Positions 62,497-64,000 of a stretch of 64,000 bases of DNA are shown here, piece by piece. The stretch comes from Planctomycetota bacterium (GTDB lineage: Bacteria > Planctomycetota > UBA1135 > GCA-002686595), in NCBI GenBank assembly GCA_009691855.1, contig SIAI01000019.1, positions 1 to 64,000 of the forward strand, written 5' to 3'. Each line of letters starts with the position of its first letter. Position 1 is the first letter of the stretch. The position numbers and the translations under genes were made by a program. A model generated the notes under the pieces. It was not told the DNA's origin. It made no database searches and saw only the letters and a program-made list of their open reading frames with translations.

Positions 62497-63315
62497 ATGG
62501 GCGCGCTCCAGAGTTCGCGTGCGCTCGGTCTGTCCGCCCGCGCGCCCGTGCTCGAGGTGTTCTCCTCGCTGCAAGGCGAGGGGCGCTACGCGGGCGAGCC
62601 GCAGGTCTTCGTGCGCCTGTGGGGCTGCCCGTTGCGCTGCCGCTGGTGCGACACGCCCGGCTCGTGGCGTCTGCCGGACGAGCCGCGTGCGCGCGTCGTG
62701 CGCGCGCTGGACGGGCCGCGGCGCGAGGACGGCTGGGCCTCGCCGTTCCAGGTCGCGACCTGGATCGCGGCGGCCGAGCGCGGCGCGGCGCGCACGGTCA
62801 GCGTGACCGGCGGCGAGCCGCTGCTGTGGCCCGGCTTCGTGCGTGGCTTGCGCGCGCTGGTGGGCCCGCGGCGCGTGCACCTCGAGACCGCCGGCGCACA
62901 CCCCGAGGCACTGGCCGAAGTCGTGGAGCACGTGGACCACCTCAGTCTCGACCTGAAGCTCCCGGCCGACATGGACGCGCCCGAGCCGCTCGCCGGATCA
63001 GCGGAGTCCGTGCCCACGAGCGCCACCGAGTGGGCCGAGGTGCGCGCGCGCGTGCTCGAGCTGGCGCGCGGCCGCGACGCGTGCGGCAAGCTGATCCTCG
63101 CCGGCGACCGCGCGCCGCGCGAGTTCCGCGCGATCCTCGACGACGTGGCCGCGATCGCGCCCGAGTTGCCGCTCTTCGTGCAACCCGTCACGCCCATGAA
63201 CGGCGTGCCCGCGCCCACCAACGAAGCCCTGGACGAGCTGTGCGAGCTGGCGCTGGAGCGCCGGCTCTCCGTGCGCGTCGTGCCGCAGCTCCACCGAACC
63301 CTAGGGATTCCTTAG
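62497..63315 (+). CDS. queE: 7-carboxy-7-deazaguanine synthase (radical SAM)
   Basis: 272 residues. VLEVFSSLQGEGRYAGEPQVFVRLWGCPLRCRWCDTPGSW carries the radical SAM CX3CX2C cluster site in the QueE form (QGEG, then WCDT). VSVTGGEPLLW, VHLETAGAHPEAL and LSLDLKLPADM match further blocks of the family. It converts 6-carboxy-tetrahydropterin to 7-carboxy-7-deazaguanine in the queuosine pathway. No other queuosine gene in the window. Stop TAG overlaps the GTG of der. Confidence 0.92.
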   Translation: MGALQSSRALGLSARAPVLEVFSSLQGEGRYAGEPQVFVRLWGCPLRCRWCDTPGSWRLPDEPRARVVRALDGPRREDGWASPFQVATWIAAAERGAARTVSVTGGEPLLWPGFVRGLRALVGPRRVHLETAGAHPEALAEVVEHVDHLSLDLKLPADMDAPEPLAGSAESVPTSATEWAEVRARVLELARGRDACGKLILAGDRAPREFRAILDDVAAIAPELPLFVQPVTPMNGVPAPTNEALDELCELALERRLSVRVVPQLHRTLGIP

Positions 63316-64000
63316 TGCCCCTCCCGCGCGTAGCCATCGTCGGTCGCCCCAACGTGGGCAAGTCGACGCTCTTCAATCGCCTGACCGGCAGCCGCATCGC
63401 CATCGTCGAGCCCACCCCGGGAGTGACGCGCGACCGCGTCTCGGCTCCGGCGCGCATCGAGAGCGACTTCGGCACGCGCACGGTCGAGCTCAGCGACACG
63501 GGCGGCATCGGCGTGGTGGACCGCGACGACCTCGGCGTGGACGTCGAGCGCGAGATCACGCGCGCGCTGGAGCGCTGCGACCTGGTCCTGTTCGTGGTCG
63601 ACACGCGCGCCGGCATCGTGCCCGACGACGCGCACATCGCGCAGCGCCTGCGCAAGCTGCAGAAGCCCGTGATCCTGGTGTGCAACAAGGTCGAGGGCGA
63701 GAAGCAGGCCTGGGAAGTCGACGCCTTCCGCGCGCTGGGCATCGGCGGCGAGCCGCGCGCGATCAGCGCGCAGAACAACGAGGGCATCAGTGACCTCGAG
63801 GAGGACATCCAGCGCCTGCTGCCGCCGCCCGGGCCGGACGAGGAGCCGCTGACGTCGGCCTTCAAGCTGGCCGTCGTCGGCCGCCGCAACGCCGGAAAAT
63901 CGACGCTCGTCAACGCGCTGGCGCGCGAGGAACGCGCGATCGTCTCCGCGATCCCCGGCACCACGCGCGACGCGCTCGACGTGCAAGTGCAGCGCGGCGG
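63315..64000 (+). CDS. der: GTPase Der (EngA), 5' part, cut by window end
   Basis: Starts with GTG 63315 (PLPRVAIVGRPNVGKSTLFNRLTG). First G domain: P-loop GRPNVGKST, G2 PGVTRDRVS, G3 DTGGIG, G4 CNKVEG (NKxE in place of NKxD), G5 region ISAQN. A linker (LLPPPGPDEEP) leads to the second G domain with P-loop GRRNAGKSTLVNAL and G2 PGTTRDALD. The double G domain is unique to Der, which assembles the 50S ribosomal subunit. The C-terminal KH-like domain lies beyond the window. Confidence 0.96.
   Translation, partial: MPLPRVAIVGRPNVGKSTLFNRLTGSRIAIVEPTPGVTRDRVSAPARIESDFGTRTVELSDTGGIGVVDRDDLGVDVEREITRALERCDLVLFVVDTRAGIVPDDAHIAQRLRKLQKPVILVCNKVEGEKQAWEVDAFRALGIGGEPRAISAQNNEGISDLEEDIQRLLPPPGPDEEPLTSAFKLAVVGRRNAGKSTLVNALAREERAIVSAIPGTTRDALDVQVQRG

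Overview
The window is strongly GC-rich chromosomal DNA packed with genes on both strands. Several signs point to a Planctomycetota (PVC superphylum) bacterium. There is a PVC-type 'small basic protein' (62142-62450). An ECF sigma domain is fused through a membrane helix to carboxypeptidase-regulatory-like repeats (27093-30098). There are paired TPR-secretin lipoproteins, a VCBS/FG-GAP protein, a sulfatase, a sialate O-acetylesterase and a GldA/F/G-type ABC cluster. I saw no rRNA, tRNA or CRISPR array.

Layout. 1-534 (minus): 5' part of a secreted VCBS-repeat protein whose frame is crossed by one UGA directly before a Cys codon; the frame stays open to the window edge and a compact hairpin follows the UGA, so it is a candidate selenoprotein. 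822-4365: SnoaL-like lipoprotein, M1 peptidase, AraC regulator, RidA. 4437-9818: an integron (integrase, class-1-like attI, sulfatase cassette, attC, unknown cassette, degraded attC) lying between two copies of a two-gene lipoprotein unit, both copies damaged at the junctions; a DoxX-like gene closes the island. 9918-11309: CorA and a LapA-like protein. 11347-19474 (minus): overlapping GldA-type ATPase, GldF-type permease, double GldG-like protein, DUF4340 protein and an octaheme cytochrome. 19616-27026: Dus, M14-like peptidase, DinB/YfiT protein, two lipoproteins, Lhr-type helicase. 27093-35265: sigma fusion, then a plus-strand run of WD40, alpha/beta hydrolase, sialate esterase, VOC and SGNH proteins. 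35291-36720: TIGR01777 oxidoreductase and a GbsR/MarR regulator. 36878-49530: two complete five-gene Opp/Dpp peptide-transport operons placed back to back and divergent. 49552-50271: HAD phosphatase. 50353-58749: two paralogous TPR-secretin lipoproteins flanking a large TPR protein. 59164-64000: family-4 uracil-DNA glycosylase, TPR lipoprotein, SPOR-like membrane protein, small basic protein, QueE and the start of Der.

How the genes work together. The two Opp operons are each a full ABC importer (binding protein, two permeases, two ATPases) and share one 244-bp control region. The Gld-type cluster looks like an ABC system with accessory envelope proteins, translationally coupled by start/stop overlaps, with a multiheme cytochrome at its end. 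The secretins plus the TPR protein probably build an outer-membrane secretion or pilus-type channel. Strong hairpins without U-tracts close several minus-strand units. All family assignments come from reading motifs; no database search was run.
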